DNA from: Faecalicatena_A orotica
GTDB taxonomy: Bacteria; Bacillota; Clostridia; Lachnospirales; Lachnospiraceae
DNA length: 64,000 bases
Assembly: GCF_040545875.1 (NCBI RefSeq)
Contig: NZ_JBEPMR010000013.1
Strand: one strand, 5' to 3'
Below, in pieces: positions 54,008 to 63,746 of this stretch (its first letter is position 1; each line of letters opens with the position of its first letter). Made by a program: the position numbers and the translations under genes. The notes beneath the pieces were generated by a model. The model did not search any database. It worked only from the letters and a program-made list of their open reading frames with translations, and had not been told where the DNA came from.

Positions 54008-55408
54008 TTAAGCATTATTATTTGATTCTCTAATTTCCAAATCCGCCCGGATATCTGTAACACGTTTTTCTGTTAATTTGTAGAAGAACAAAGGAACTAA
54101 TGAGAGCACACCGCATATAGCCGGAATAATATTTACCACAAAATTAATTCCCATCTTGGCCGTTTCGGTCTGCTCTGCACCGGCAACATAACCTACTGCA
54201 CTTAAAAGAAGGACTCCAACTACACCACAAAAAGCTGTGGCAGCTTTTACAGCCAGTGTTAAAAAGGATGCTGCAAGACCTTCCTGACGCACACCAAGTT
54301 TCCACGCACCATACTCAATAGAGTCCGAAACCATTCCATAGCTGAGTGCCCCGGCAGAATTACATAATCCACACAGAAAGCTCAGTACCAACAGCAATGA
54401 TGTACTGACTGTTCCAAAGAAAAACAGGCCTATAAATGCAAGAATCATGATCGTTGACAGTAAAAACATATAGTTTCTTTTCCCCAGACGCTTTGTCGCA
54501 AATGGTATTATTAATGTCCCGACCAACTGTGCCGCTGTCATAACCGTAAAGACGAGAGAAACCATTTGATAGGAACCGATAACATAAATGACATAATATG
54601 CCAACAGGCTCATTCGTGCAGTAACACAAATTGTTCCAAACAAAGTGGACAGGACTATCATCAATAACTGGTCGTTCTTACACAGTTCTTTTAAATTCCC
54701 AATAAATCCTCTTTTCTTCTCCTGAACTTCAACAGATGTATTATGTAATTTTTCAGTGTATTTTTCTTTACAAATGAAAGCCTCGATTAGAAAACATGGT
54801 ATCATTAAAACAGATAATAAAACTGTAACTGACATGTACCCCTTTGCTGTAGCAGTATCACTTTTTCCAAAATAAAGAATTAATGGCATTACTACCGCTG
54901 ATAAAACAATACTAATTACAGATGAGCCAATTCCGCGGGATGTAGACAAATTCATACGCACTTGCGAATCTATTGCTATTACATTAACAATTGCGGCATG
55001 TGCTGTAACGACTACTGTATATATCATGCCCGTTCCAATATAAGAAATCAAACACAAGATTAATTTAGCAGTTCCTTGAACCGGCCATACGGTAAATGTC
55101 AATATATTAAATATTGCAAGAAACGGGGGTGCAAACATCAGGTAAGGCCTGAATTTGCCCCAGCGTGTATGTGTTCTGTCCGCAATAGACCCCATAATCG
55201 GGTCATTCACTGCATCCCATACACGTGCAATTAACATAATCAGTGAAATAGCTGATGCAGTTAAGCCTACAACATCTGTATAGAATAAGGTCAGATAATT
55301 ATTAATCATGTACCAGCTCATCTGGTTTGCAACTTCCCCCATACCATATCCAAGAGCCAGCTTAGGACTTGTTCTCTCTTTTTGTACTGCTTTTACTTCT
55401 GTACTCAT
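54008..55408 (-). CDS. GPH-family sugar:cation symporter
   Basis: A 466-aa MFS-type transporter of the glycoside-pentoside-hexuronide family with 12 membrane segments. Motifs are GYGMGEVANQMSWYMI and ARVWDAVNDPIMGSIADRTHTRWGKFRP. It imports glycosides with Na+ or H+. GAGGAGGAA gives the ATG at 55408. It lies between the VOC gene and the GH106-like gene, so it probably brings in rhamnosylated oligosaccharides. Confidence 0.93.
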   Translation of the reverse strand: MSTEVKAVQKERTSPKLALGYGMGEVANQMSWYMINNYLTLFYTDVVGLTASAISLIMLIARVWDAVNDPIMGSIADRTHTRWGKFRPYLMFAPPFLAIFNILTFTVWPVQGTAKLILCLISYIGTGMIYTVVVTAHAAIVNVIAIDSQVRMNLSTSRGIGSSVISIVLSAVVMPLILYFGKSDTATAKGYMSVTVLLSVLMIPCFLIEAFICKEKYTEKLHNTSVEVQEKKRGFIGNLKELCKNDQLLMIVLSTLFGTICVTARMSLLAYYVIYVIGSYQMVSLVFTVMTAAQLVGTLIIPFATKRLGKRNYMFLLSTIMILAFIGLFFFGTVSTSLLLVLSFLCGLCNSAGALSYGMVSDSIEYGAWKLGVRQEGLAASFLTLAVKAATAFCGVVGVLLLSAVGYVAGAEQTETAKMGINFVVNIIPAICGVLSLVPLFFYKLTEKRVTDIRADLEIRESNNNA

Positions 55409-55426
55409 TTCCATTCCTCCTCATCT

Positions 55427-55870
55427 CTACTTTAAGATTTCCAGTAAAATACCTGTTTCTTTAATCATATCTGCATAGGCCACAATTGGTTCCCCATTGG
55501 GCCAGTCAATTTCCAAATATGGTTTTCTTCCTGATATCCGTTCTGCCATCCCTAAAACATCATCAAATGTCTCTTTCGTTTCAAACTTAACATGATGCAG
55601 TCCCGGACCATGTTCCCTCAGCCAATCATCAAAAACCCCCGGACCATTCGGGGCAATCAGTTCAAGTTCATACCCCTCGTTTCTGTAAATTGCTGATGCA
55701 AAGTCGGTTCCCACCTTACCATTTACTATTTTGTCTGCAAAAAATTCATTATGCAGGCTGACTTCCCAGAACTTGATACCAAATTCTTCTTCATAAATTC
55801 TGACAGCCTTTTCCAAATCTTCCACTACAATCCCAAGATGTATGACCTTACCAAATTTCTGTCCCACCAC
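55427..55870 (-). CDS. VOC superfamily metalloenzyme, glyoxalase/epimerase-like
   Basis: A 147-aa single-module or two-repeat VOC protein. The four likely metal ligands are present: H11, E70, H92 or H93 and E144. It resembles methylmalonyl-CoA epimerase. The start is GTG with AGGAGG upstream. It lies between the rhamnosidase and the symporter, where a sugar- or aglycone-processing step is likely. Substrate is unknown. Confidence 0.85.
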   Translation of the reverse strand: MVGQKFGKVIHLGIVVEDLEKAVRIYEEEFGIKFWEVSLHNEFFADKIVNGKVGTDFASAIYRNEGYELELIAPNGPGVFDDWLREHGPGLHHVKFETKETFDDVLGMAERISGRKPYLEIDWPNGEPIVAYADMIKETGILLEILK

Positions 55871-55987
55871 TTTAACCTCCTGCTTTTCTCTTATATTTTT
55901 AGTATATAAAACTATAAAATGTAAAAATTGTATATTTCCCTTCTCCTGATTGTAAATTTCTCTATTCTTCGTAATCTATGACTACTT

Positions 55988-58663
55988 TTACTGCACCTGC
56001 CTTTTTAACCTTTGTATGATATGCCATGTTCCGCATCCACACGTTTTCTTCTTTTCGCCTAATATAATCACTGCCTCAACATCCGGCGGAATTACTACAT
56101 CCAGATAAACTGTATCACCTGTTAATTTCCATGATACAGAAATTTTTCCCCATATTGATTCAAAGGCACCTTCCGCATTGTGAAGTCCACATGTAAAATC
56201 AGGTTCTATTCTTACCTTTTTATATCCGGGCTCTGACGGACATATACCCAGTATCGTCCTGTACAGGTACTCACCTACACATCCAAATGCAAAATGATTC
56301 ATGGAACAATTATTGGGAGTTCCATCCTCTGCATAACCATTCCAGTACTCCCACATTGTAGTTGCCCCCATTTTTACTTCATAGAGCCAGGACGGGCATT
56401 CATCCCTGAAAAGCAGTCTATTAGCAAGTTCTTTCTGTCCATTTGCATGTAATACCGGCAAAAGGTATGGTACCGACAGAAATCCCGTATCCAGAAGGTC
56501 GTTATTTTTATGTATCAAATCTGCAAGCCTGCTGACGGCTGACGGACGCAGCGATTCGGGTACAGCACCAGTCTCCAGAGCCAGCACATAGATTCCCTGA
56601 TATTCTTTTTTCAAGGTACCGTCCTGATTCATATACTCTTCATAAAATGCTGTTCTTATATTCTTGTTAAGCTCCCTGTAATACTGCATCAGATCGGTTT
56701 CTTCAAGAATCTGGCAGACTTTTGCCATGATATCCGTTGTCAACGCATACAGCAAAGTTGCTACTACTTCTCCGGTCTCCCATGCGACATCCATAATAGA
56801 CTCTCCTGCCATCTGCACAGAAGGCATCAGCCAGTCCCCAAATTGGAAATCCGCATTCCATAAATATTTCTGTCGTTTTAGCTCCTCTGGTGCTAAACTG
56901 TCCTTCTCCTTTGGAATTCTTGCCGCCCTCTGTTCTACGGACTTCATATATTTGAGCATCATAGGAAAATTCTCCTTCAGAACAGCTTCGTCACCATATG
57001 CTTCATATAACCTCCAGGGCACAATAACCGCGGCATCAGACCATCCTGCTGCAGATACTCCCTCTGTCCCTTCCGGCTTCATAATATCATGAGACGGCAT
57101 ATATGGTACAATATGCGGAATCTGACCGTCATCTAACTGCTCATTCTGCACATCCTCCAGCCAATGACGAAGAAACTGTTCAACATCCTGTTCATAACAT
57201 GCAGTAGGGGCATAAAGCTGTATATCTCCTGTCCATCCGGTCCGTTCCCTTTGAGGACAATCTGTAGGTATACATATCATATTTCCCCGCTGTGAACGCA
57301 GAATATTTTTATGCAGCCTGTTGAGGCGTTCATCGGAAGCACGGAATTCTCCTGTCTGTCTCAGAGGTGTTCCTATTACATGTACTGTATAATGTTCCGG
57401 GTTGAAATCTTGAGTCCCTGTAATTCTGACATATCGATATCCATGATATGAAAATCTTGGTCTCCACTCGCATATACCATCTTCTGCACAACAGTAATAG
57501 TCTGTCTGCTGTTTATTTTGTCCGATAATATTCTGGAGGAAGTTTCCCTCTTTATCCAGAGTCTCGCTATACTCCAATGATACTGTCTGACCTTTTTTCA
57601 GGTTCAGCCTGAAGGATAAATATCCCACCGTTGTTTCTCCGGCATCCACAACCATTTCTCCTTTTGGTGTAACGAATATTTCAGGTCTGTATACCCTTTG
57701 TTCCTGTACCGGAGGGATAGACTGAAGGCATAATGCTTTATAATCAAAATCACATACCTCCACTGCCTTCCAGTTTTGGTCTGAGTAAGATTCTTCCAGC
57801 CATCCCTTTGGTTTTTTCCCGGCGTCATAATATTCACCTACAAATAAATCAGCATATTGCCATGCTCCCTCTGTCCATTTCATGCCCTGCCCTGTACAGA
57901 AAGTATCTCTGCGTCCATCATGATACCGGCATTCTATCTGCATAAGAAACGCATTTTCTTTTCCATACTGTTCGCCAATTCCTACTGCCCCGATCTTCCC
58001 TGTATACCATCCATCGGCAAGCACAACACCTATTACATTCTTTCCCGGTTTAAGCAGTGGAGTAATATCATACACCTGATATTCCAGCCGTTTTTTATAA
58101 GAAGTATAGCCCGGCGCCAAAAAATCGGATACAGAAATTCCATTTACCCATAACTCATATATACCGTGTGCAGAGGCATAAACCACGGCATAATCCGGCA
58201 CCTCTTCCAGTGTAACTCCTTTTCTCATATATACCGGCGGATCCAGCCGGTCAAGGGCACTTTTCTGCCTTTCAGATGATGCATGTGGAATACTGCTGTC
58301 CGTCAACGGTTTCCTTTTCCTGTCCGGAGCCACCCACTTTGCTTTCCAATGATCCAAACCGGAATAAAACTCAGGCCCCTTTATAGCATCCATACTTCCA
58401 TCTGTGCCAAAACAGGTCAGCGTCCATGAGAATTTACCACATGGTTCAAAAGTAACAGGACATGATATATTATGGCGTACAGCTTGTAAAACCAGTCCGC
58501 TGTCCCATATAATCCGGTCATATCTGTCACGGACTATAATCTCATATCCTTTCTGTCCACAGTCACCTTCCAGTCTCCACGAAAATAGTGGTCCCATCCC
58601 CCCTTCCCCATAGCTAAATGTTTTACTGCCCCATGTACAGCGTGCATCTATAATTTTCACCAT
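55988..58663 (-). CDS. GH78 alpha-L-rhamnosidase
   Basis: An 891-aa GH78 enzyme that removes terminal alpha-L-rhamnose. The N-terminal beta-sandwich domains (Bac_rhamnosid_N) carry PVYMRKG and YELWVNG, and the (alpha/alpha)6 barrel shows the signature DCPQRERTGWTGD (468-480) with the general acid Glu. Beta-domains and the C-terminal fold follow. No signal peptide, so it acts inside the cell. AAAGGG precedes the ATG. A TATAAT (58699-58704) with poor -35 lies upstream, which fits activator control. Confidence 0.95.
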   Translation of the reverse strand: MVKIIDARCTWGSKTFSYGEGGMGPLFSWRLEGDCGQKGYEIIVRDRYDRIIWDSGLVLQAVRHNISCPVTFEPCGKFSWTLTCFGTDGSMDAIKGPEFYSGLDHWKAKWVAPDRKRKPLTDSSIPHASSERQKSALDRLDPPVYMRKGVTLEEVPDYAVVYASAHGIYELWVNGISVSDFLAPGYTSYKKRLEYQVYDITPLLKPGKNVIGVVLADGWYTGKIGAVGIGEQYGKENAFLMQIECRYHDGRRDTFCTGQGMKWTEGAWQYADLFVGEYYDAGKKPKGWLEESYSDQNWKAVEVCDFDYKALCLQSIPPVQEQRVYRPEIFVTPKGEMVVDAGETTVGYLSFRLNLKKGQTVSLEYSETLDKEGNFLQNIIGQNKQQTDYYCCAEDGICEWRPRFSYHGYRYVRITGTQDFNPEHYTVHVIGTPLRQTGEFRASDERLNRLHKNILRSQRGNMICIPTDCPQRERTGWTGDIQLYAPTACYEQDVEQFLRHWLEDVQNEQLDDGQIPHIVPYMPSHDIMKPEGTEGVSAAGWSDAAVIVPWRLYEAYGDEAVLKENFPMMLKYMKSVEQRAARIPKEKDSLAPEELKRQKYLWNADFQFGDWLMPSVQMAGESIMDVAWETGEVVATLLYALTTDIMAKVCQILEETDLMQYYRELNKNIRTAFYEEYMNQDGTLKKEYQGIYVLALETGAVPESLRPSAVSRLADLIHKNNDLLDTGFLSVPYLLPVLHANGQKELANRLLFRDECPSWLYEVKMGATTMWEYWNGYAEDGTPNNCSMNHFAFGCVGEYLYRTILGICPSEPGYKKVRIEPDFTCGLHNAEGAFESIWGKISVSWKLTGDTVYLDVVIPPDVEAVIILGEKKKTCGCGTWHIIQRLKRQVQ

Positions 58664-58698
58664 ATTATTCGCCCTTTCTTTTACTGTTTTATAAGCGA

Positions 58699-58704
58699 AT
58701 TATA
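58699..58704 (-). promoter_or_regulatory. Possible activator-dependent -10 box of the rhamnoside operon
   Basis: A perfect TATAAT 36 bp upstream of the GH78 start. No acceptable -35 hexamer is at 16-18 bp, as is common for AraC-activated promoters. Confidence 0.4.
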
Positions 58705-58789
58705 GTATTTTACTTTTCTAATTAATTGGATATTTTAAAGTTCCTTCATTGTATATTTTATATATAAGCCATTTAAGTATTTACAAAAA

Positions 58790-58833
58790 AAGGTTGAAAC
58801 AACAGCCAATTTCATAGCTGTTATTCCAACCTT
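58790..58833 (-). terminator. Terminator after the MFS gene
   Basis: Arms AAGGTTGAAACAACAGCC and GCTGTTATTCCAACCTT pair with few mismatches and lead into TTTTTTT on the minus strand. It lies 20 bp past the MFS stop. Confidence 0.8.
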
Positions 58834-58853
58834 ATTTCAACGGTACCCAGTCA

Positions 58854-60032
58854 TTATTTTACTTTTTCTTTTCTTATCAAGAATATTGCCGCGATGCACA
58901 CTGGGAAGATAATTGCTGCAAATAAGCCACCCTTCAGTCCCCATTTCGAGGTATGGTCAGCTACCACACCAACAAGCCCCGGGCCGGACATGCAGCCGGC
59001 ATCCCCTGCAAGGGCAAGAAAAGCAAACATGGCGGTTCCACCCTGTGCGCATTCTCTGGCAGCTATACTGAAAGTACCGGGCCACATGATCCCGACAGAG
59101 AGCCCGCAGAGGGCACAGCCAAGAAGACTGACAATCGGTATCGGTGCAAAAACCGCCAGCAGATAGCTTGCGACGCAGAGCACACTGCTCATAAATATAA
59201 ACTTCTCCAGTTTAATCCGTTCTCCGCATTTCCCGTAAAAGACACGGGACACTCCCATCAGAAGCGCAAAGGAGCAGGGCCCGAGCAGGTCTCCCACTGT
59301 TTTAGAAACATGCAGGCTGCTCTCGGCAAAATAGGATGCCCACTGGGACATTGCCTGCTCGGAAGCCCCGGCACACAGCATCAGAACAAAGAACAGCCAG
59401 AATATCCGCATGGACAAAAGCTTTTTAATTGGAATACGGTTCTCTTCCTCGACCAGTACGCGGATCGGAACCCTCATAAAAACAAATGCATTCAAAAATG
59501 GCAGAACCGCCCAGATCATTGGGAGATATCTCCAGTTTTCCATTCCTATGAGCTTGAATCCCAATGTAGACAGAATTACGACTCCCACATGCCCGAAGCA
59601 GTAAAAGGAATGCAGAAGGCTCATTGCCTTCTCTTTTGCCCCCGTCGGCGCAGCCTCAACAATCGGGCTTACCAGTACCTCCAGCAGCCCACCGCCAATT
59701 CCGTTTAGGGTAATCGCCGCCATTAATCCCGCATAAGGGGTGGGAAACAAAAATGGGAAGATCCCCATCCCGATCAGTCCTGCTGCTGCCATAAAGTGCG
59801 CAAATACCATGCAGACACGGTAGCCAATCCTGTCCACATATTTTGCGGCAAGCAGATCTACGATCAACTGGATTCCGAAATTCATTGTGATAAGGAATCC
59901 TATCCTCTCAACAGAAATCGAAAACTGCTGCTGAAAAGTAAGGAACAGAAGCGGTCCTAAATTGTTAACTATTGCCTGAGTAATATATCCTACATAGCAG
60001 GAATAAATAGTATATTTGTATGATTTCGTCAT
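58854..60032 (-). CDS. MFS transporter
   Basis: A 392-aa 12-segment major facilitator. The segment GIGGGLLEVLVSPIVEA and the central loop MRVPIRVLVEEENRIP are recognisable. The fold is like sugar or drug porters (YfkF/FucP type), but the substrate is not evident. It lies 66 bp downstream of the MATE gene. Confidence 0.88.
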   Translation of the reverse strand: MTKSYKYTIYSCYVGYITQAIVNNLGPLLFLTFQQQFSISVERIGFLITMNFGIQLIVDLLAAKYVDRIGYRVCMVFAHFMAAAGLIGMGIFPFLFPTPYAGLMAAITLNGIGGGLLEVLVSPIVEAAPTGAKEKAMSLLHSFYCFGHVGVVILSTLGFKLIGMENWRYLPMIWAVLPFLNAFVFMRVPIRVLVEEENRIPIKKLLSMRIFWLFFVLMLCAGASEQAMSQWASYFAESSLHVSKTVGDLLGPCSFALLMGVSRVFYGKCGERIKLEKFIFMSSVLCVASYLLAVFAPIPIVSLLGCALCGLSVGIMWPGTFSIAARECAQGGTAMFAFLALAGDAGCMSGPGLVGVVADHTSKWGLKGGLFAAIIFPVCIAAIFLIRKEKVK

Positions 60033-60097
60033 GTAGTATATTGACGGTCAGAAATTGATTTTTTCCCTGACCGCCGCCCTTTCTCTATGTTTTCCTT

Positions 60098-61483
60098 TTA
60101 ATCCGCAATCACTTTTTTCTTCCATCGTCCCGCGCGGTAACAAATAAATGTAATACATGCCCCGAGTACCCATGATATCAGGAGAGAGATAAAGATGCAC
60201 GCACTGTCTCCATTTGGATGTGCAGCTGATCTTGTAAAATATGCCAGACCGTAGGCAAGAGGCACGCGGATGACAACCGTCGTCACCATTGAAATCCACA
60301 TTGGAGTAACCGTATCTCCGGCACCTCTCATAACACCGGACAGGCACTGCGTCACTTCCATCGCTATATAACCGGCTGCCAGTATCTTCATCATAGAAAA
60401 GCTTAATTCCACGAGTTCCGGCGTCTCTGTAAAGATCGCCATCAGGTATCGTCCGAATAATAGAATCAGGAGCGTAATCACGGCCGATGTCATCACCGCT
60501 ATCCCGGTTCCCTGCCTTGCTCCTTTGACCACTCTGTCCATCTTTCTGGCGCCTACATTTTGTCCGGAATATGTCGTCATCGCAGTCCCAAACGAGAATG
60601 CCGGCATCATCGCGAATCCATCCACACGCATGACAATGACATTGGCCGCTATAAACAATTCCCCAAAACTGTTAGTCAGTGACTGCACAACAATCATGGA
60701 CAAAGAAAAGATTGCCTGAGTCACACCGGATGGCAGTCCCAGACGGACCAGGTCCCAGGAATACTTCTTCTCCGGAATCAGATATTCTTTTTTCATATCA
60801 AAAACCTCTTTCATCCGGCATAATTTCATAAATGATAAAACCGCAGAGATCATCTGGGCAATTACTGTAGCCAGTGCAACTCCGGCCACCCCAAGTCCGA
60901 ACTTCGCCACAAATATGTAGTCTAAAACAATGTTGATAACTGTCGCAACGAGGAGATACACCAGGGCGGAAACGGAATCTCCCAGACCTCTTAAAATACC
61001 ACCCAGGATGTTATAAAAGGCACATCCTACAATTCCCATGAACAAGATCATCAGATAATTATTGCACCACCCGATGATACTGTCCGGCGTACGCAAAAGT
61101 CTTAGAAGCGGCATTGTAACAAACGGGGTAACCGCCATGACAAGAACCGTTGTAATAACCGTCAGCGTAATACAGCATCCGATTGTTTTTGACAGCGCTT
61201 CTCTCTGCTTCGCGCCAAAATACTGCGACACCATGATTCCGACCCCGACAGAAATCCCAACGAACAACACAAGCAGCAGGTTCAGTATAGGTCCTGCACT
61301 TCCAACTGCTGCCAGTGCATTGTCCCCTACGAACCTGCCTACAATGATGCTGTCTGCTGTATTATATAGCTGCTGGGCAATATTGCCGATCAGCATCGGG
61401 ATTGTGAATGCCACAATCTTCTTACCCGGATTCCCTTCAGTCATATCTACCGGGGCGAATAGCTTCTTCATACCTGTTAACAT
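60098..61483 (-). CDS. MATE family efflux transporter
   Basis: A 461-aa 12-segment MATE exporter. Motifs are PMLIGNIAQQLYNTADSIIVGRF and LGDSVSALVYLLVATVINIVLDYIF. It is distinct from the first MATE gene in the window. GGGAGAG precedes the ATG at 61483. It shares the transcript with the MFS gene or lies close to it. Substrate is unknown. Confidence 0.93.
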   Translation of the reverse strand: MLTGMKKLFAPVDMTEGNPGKKIVAFTIPMLIGNIAQQLYNTADSIIVGRFVGDNALAAVGSAGPILNLLLVLFVGISVGVGIMVSQYFGAKQREALSKTIGCCITLTVITTVLVMAVTPFVTMPLLRLLRTPDSIIGWCNNYLMILFMGIVGCAFYNILGGILRGLGDSVSALVYLLVATVINIVLDYIFVAKFGLGVAGVALATVIAQMISAVLSFMKLCRMKEVFDMKKEYLIPEKKYSWDLVRLGLPSGVTQAIFSLSMIVVQSLTNSFGELFIAANVIVMRVDGFAMMPAFSFGTAMTTYSGQNVGARKMDRVVKGARQGTGIAVMTSAVITLLILLFGRYLMAIFTETPELVELSFSMMKILAAGYIAMEVTQCLSGVMRGAGDTVTPMWISMVTTVVIRVPLAYGLAYFTRSAAHPNGDSACIFISLLISWVLGACITFICYRAGRWKKKVIAD

Positions 61484-61595
61484 AGAAAAATCTCTCCCTT
61501 TTTCCTTATCTTACTGTACATACTGTGATTATTTTAACGTATCCTTTTCATAATGTCTACCTTATTAAGAGAACTTTCCACTATTACACATGCAA

Positions 61596-61621
61596 ATGCC
61601 GTGCACCCCTGTGCACGGCAT
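61596..61621 (-). terminator. Hairpin terminator after the cytidylate-kinase-like gene
   Basis: An 11-bp perfect stem (ATGCCGTGCAC with GTGCACGGCAT) with a 4-nt loop. The T-run is short, so efficiency is uncertain. Confidence 0.6.
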
Positions 61622-61644
61622 CTATGTCAGGAAATACACTGCAC

Positions 61645-62280
61645 TTAATCCTCAATCATCCCTTTATATATCAGCTCCAGATCCTTTGCTGCCCGTTCCA
61701 TTCCCAGTCTGCTTACATTCAGGACCAGATCGTGGGAGCCGACAGATCCCCAGTCCTTTCCGGTATATGTCTCATAGTAATAGCGTCGTTCTCTGTCCAT
61801 CTTTTTTACCTTGTCAGCGGCCTTCTTCTCTGTCAGGTCAAAAAGTTCCATTGTCCTTTTAATCCTGTCTGCCTTGTCTGCACAGATAAAAACATTGAGG
61901 CATTCCGCCTTTCCATCCAGTACATAGTCGGCACATCTTCCGATAAAGATTGCAGGTCCCTTTTTCGCCAGTTCACGTATAATCCCTGCCTGTGCATAGA
62001 ACATCTTATCATTGATCGGCTCGAGATAATCCACTCTCCCTACATACGGCATAATCGTTCCGGGTGCATAGGCATATGTAGATAAAAACCCGCTTAAAGC
62101 CGTTTCATCTACGGAATCTGCTGTATCCTCGCTGATATCCAGTTTCTCTGCCGCCAGTTCCACCAGATTTTTGTCATACAGCGGGAGATTCAATCTTTCC
62201 GCAAGCATCGACCCGATTTCACGTCCGCCGCTTCCAAACTGCCGCCCGATTGTGATGATTACATTCTTTGACATATTCAT
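61645..62280 (-). CDS. Cytidylate kinase-like family protein
   Basis: A 211-aa P-loop protein of the cytidylate-kinase-like family that occurs as stand-alone genes in Clostridia. The P-loop is GRQFGSGGREIG (about 13-24). The family function is uncertain, and it need not be a true CMP kinase. The acidic and basic middle (DRIKRTMELFDLTEKKAADKVKK) would form the lid. AGGAG gives the ATG at 62280, with a second ATG two codons on. Confidence 0.85.
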   Translation of the reverse strand: MNMSKNVIITIGRQFGSGGREIGSMLAERLNLPLYDKNLVELAAEKLDISEDTADSVDETALSGFLSTYAYAPGTIMPYVGRVDYLEPINDKMFYAQAGIIRELAKKGPAIFIGRCADYVLDGKAECLNVFICADKADRIKRTMELFDLTEKKAADKVKKMDRERRYYYETYTGKDWGSVGSHDLVLNVSRLGMERAAKDLELIYKGMIED

Positions 62281-62357
62281 TCAGCTCCTTCCTGCATGAT
62301 TTACGTCCATCAGTTCTTACTACTATTATACTTATTTTGTCAGATTATAACAAGCTT

Positions 62358-63662
62358 TTAATCGAAATTAACTGATATTAATAAATTCCATATTCCTCTG
62401 ATATACCAGACAATTCCGATACACAGCGCTGTATCCATAAAGAAGAATGTTCTGGTCCCTGATGCAAGCAGAGTCGGTGAAAATCCCATGAGCAGGCGTG
62501 TGGCAAGTCCGGCCGATAAGATGAGAACCAATAACAGAGTCTTTCTTGCAGACATAAAGCTTCCACAGACAGCCACCAGAATCATCAGTGTAAGTATCGT
62601 ATACAATATAATCTGTGGATAGACCGGCAGGGGCGGTGCCTCCAGATCGCCATTTTTATAATATACACCAACAGCCCATTTCCGAATTTGCGTGCCAAAC
62701 AGAGCATCTGGAATTTTCCCTGCCCAGATGCCGGCCCGGTACAAAAATGGTATAGTTCCGCACACAGTAAATATGTTCACCCTTCGATATTTCATCCAAA
62801 GCCACACACATAGAACCACTATAAATAAAATAAATGGAATATCCCTCGCGGCATAAAAGTAATTGACTGTAGTAAACCAGCCGTTCCAGAGCTTATCAAT
62901 TACGGATAGTTCCCCAAACCCGTGCCAGTAAGAAGAAATCTCCTGCTCAAGCCTCGCCGCATTCCCCTTGCAGGTCATTAGAAAAACCAAAGATAAAAGG
63001 CTGACTGCCATTTGAGAAAACAGGATTGGCTTAACCTTCCTAAGCTGAAAGAAATATACAACAGCCAGAAAATAGAAGCAAAAAACAATTGCCGCTGTCT
63101 GCTCCATATTACAGCCAAATAGTGCCGCGGCGCCATATCCTGCATAATGATACCATTTGACTTTCTGGTCCTGAAACAGCATTCTAATTGGAATTAAGGC
63201 AGCAATTGCAGCAGCCAGCGCCCAGATATAGTTAATCGCACCGGGCTGGATCCCGACTTCGACAAGGCCATCTGCCGGAAATATAAACAACAGTGCTATA
63301 AATACAGTTGCTTCAAACCGTTTCCACGCAAGCAGCGACCGCAGTGCATATACCGTCCCCAGAATAATCAGACCGTCCAAAACAGCAAACACCACATAGG
63401 GCTGTTTCAGTATAATATAAAGCGCCCCCTCCAGAATCAGCCTGCCTGACCATGTCTGTGAACGCCAGATAAGGAAATCCAGAAATCCATATTGTTCCAG
63501 ATAGCTCTTAAATACGACCGTATCCGCTCTACACTCCCTGACATTATAATGAAACAGACACAGCCCTAAACACAATAATACCAGAACGGTTCTCTCAATA
63601 TAGACCGAATTACGTATTCCGAACCTCCGGACTCTTCTCCCTGTCTTTCTTATTACATTCAT
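62358..63662 (-). CDS. Polytopic membrane protein, DUF6056-like
   Basis: A 434-aa protein with about 10-11 hydrophobic segments and a basic N-terminus (RKTGRRVRRFGIR). The pattern resembles the GtrC/DUF6056-type membrane proteins related to glycosyltransferases of the GT-C fold. The exoplasmic acidic residues near segment 1 (RECRADTVVFK) could form the active site. No certain function. GAGGAGAG precedes the ATG. Confidence 0.7.
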   Translation of the reverse strand: MNVIRKTGRRVRRFGIRNSVYIERTVLVLLCLGLCLFHYNVRECRADTVVFKSYLEQYGFLDFLIWRSQTWSGRLILEGALYIILKQPYVVFAVLDGLIILGTVYALRSLLAWKRFEATVFIALLFIFPADGLVEVGIQPGAINYIWALAAAIAALIPIRMLFQDQKVKWYHYAGYGAAALFGCNMEQTAAIVFCFYFLAVVYFFQLRKVKPILFSQMAVSLLSLVFLMTCKGNAARLEQEISSYWHGFGELSVIDKLWNGWFTTVNYFYAARDIPFILFIVVLCVWLWMKYRRVNIFTVCGTIPFLYRAGIWAGKIPDALFGTQIRKWAVGVYYKNGDLEAPPLPVYPQIILYTILTLMILVAVCGSFMSARKTLLLVLILSAGLATRLLMGFSPTLLASGTRTFFFMDTALCIGIVWYIRGIWNLLISVNFD

Positions 63663-63719
63663 ACTTATCTCTCCTCATACTTTATGCCAGACTCGCCTAA
63701 AACCAATATACATACCGAT

Positions 63720-63746
63720 AGCCGGCAGCTTATTCATCTGCCGGCT
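63720..63746 (-). terminator. Weak terminator hairpin at the end of the kinase gene
   Basis: A 9-bp stem (AGCCGGCAG with CTGCCGGCT) overlaps the stop codon at 63730. The T-run is poor. Confidence 0.4.

Noticed and set aside
58953..59708. 251-aa rightward open frame in the MFS gene
   Set aside because: Antisense to a clear 12-segment transporter; composition typical of shadow frames.
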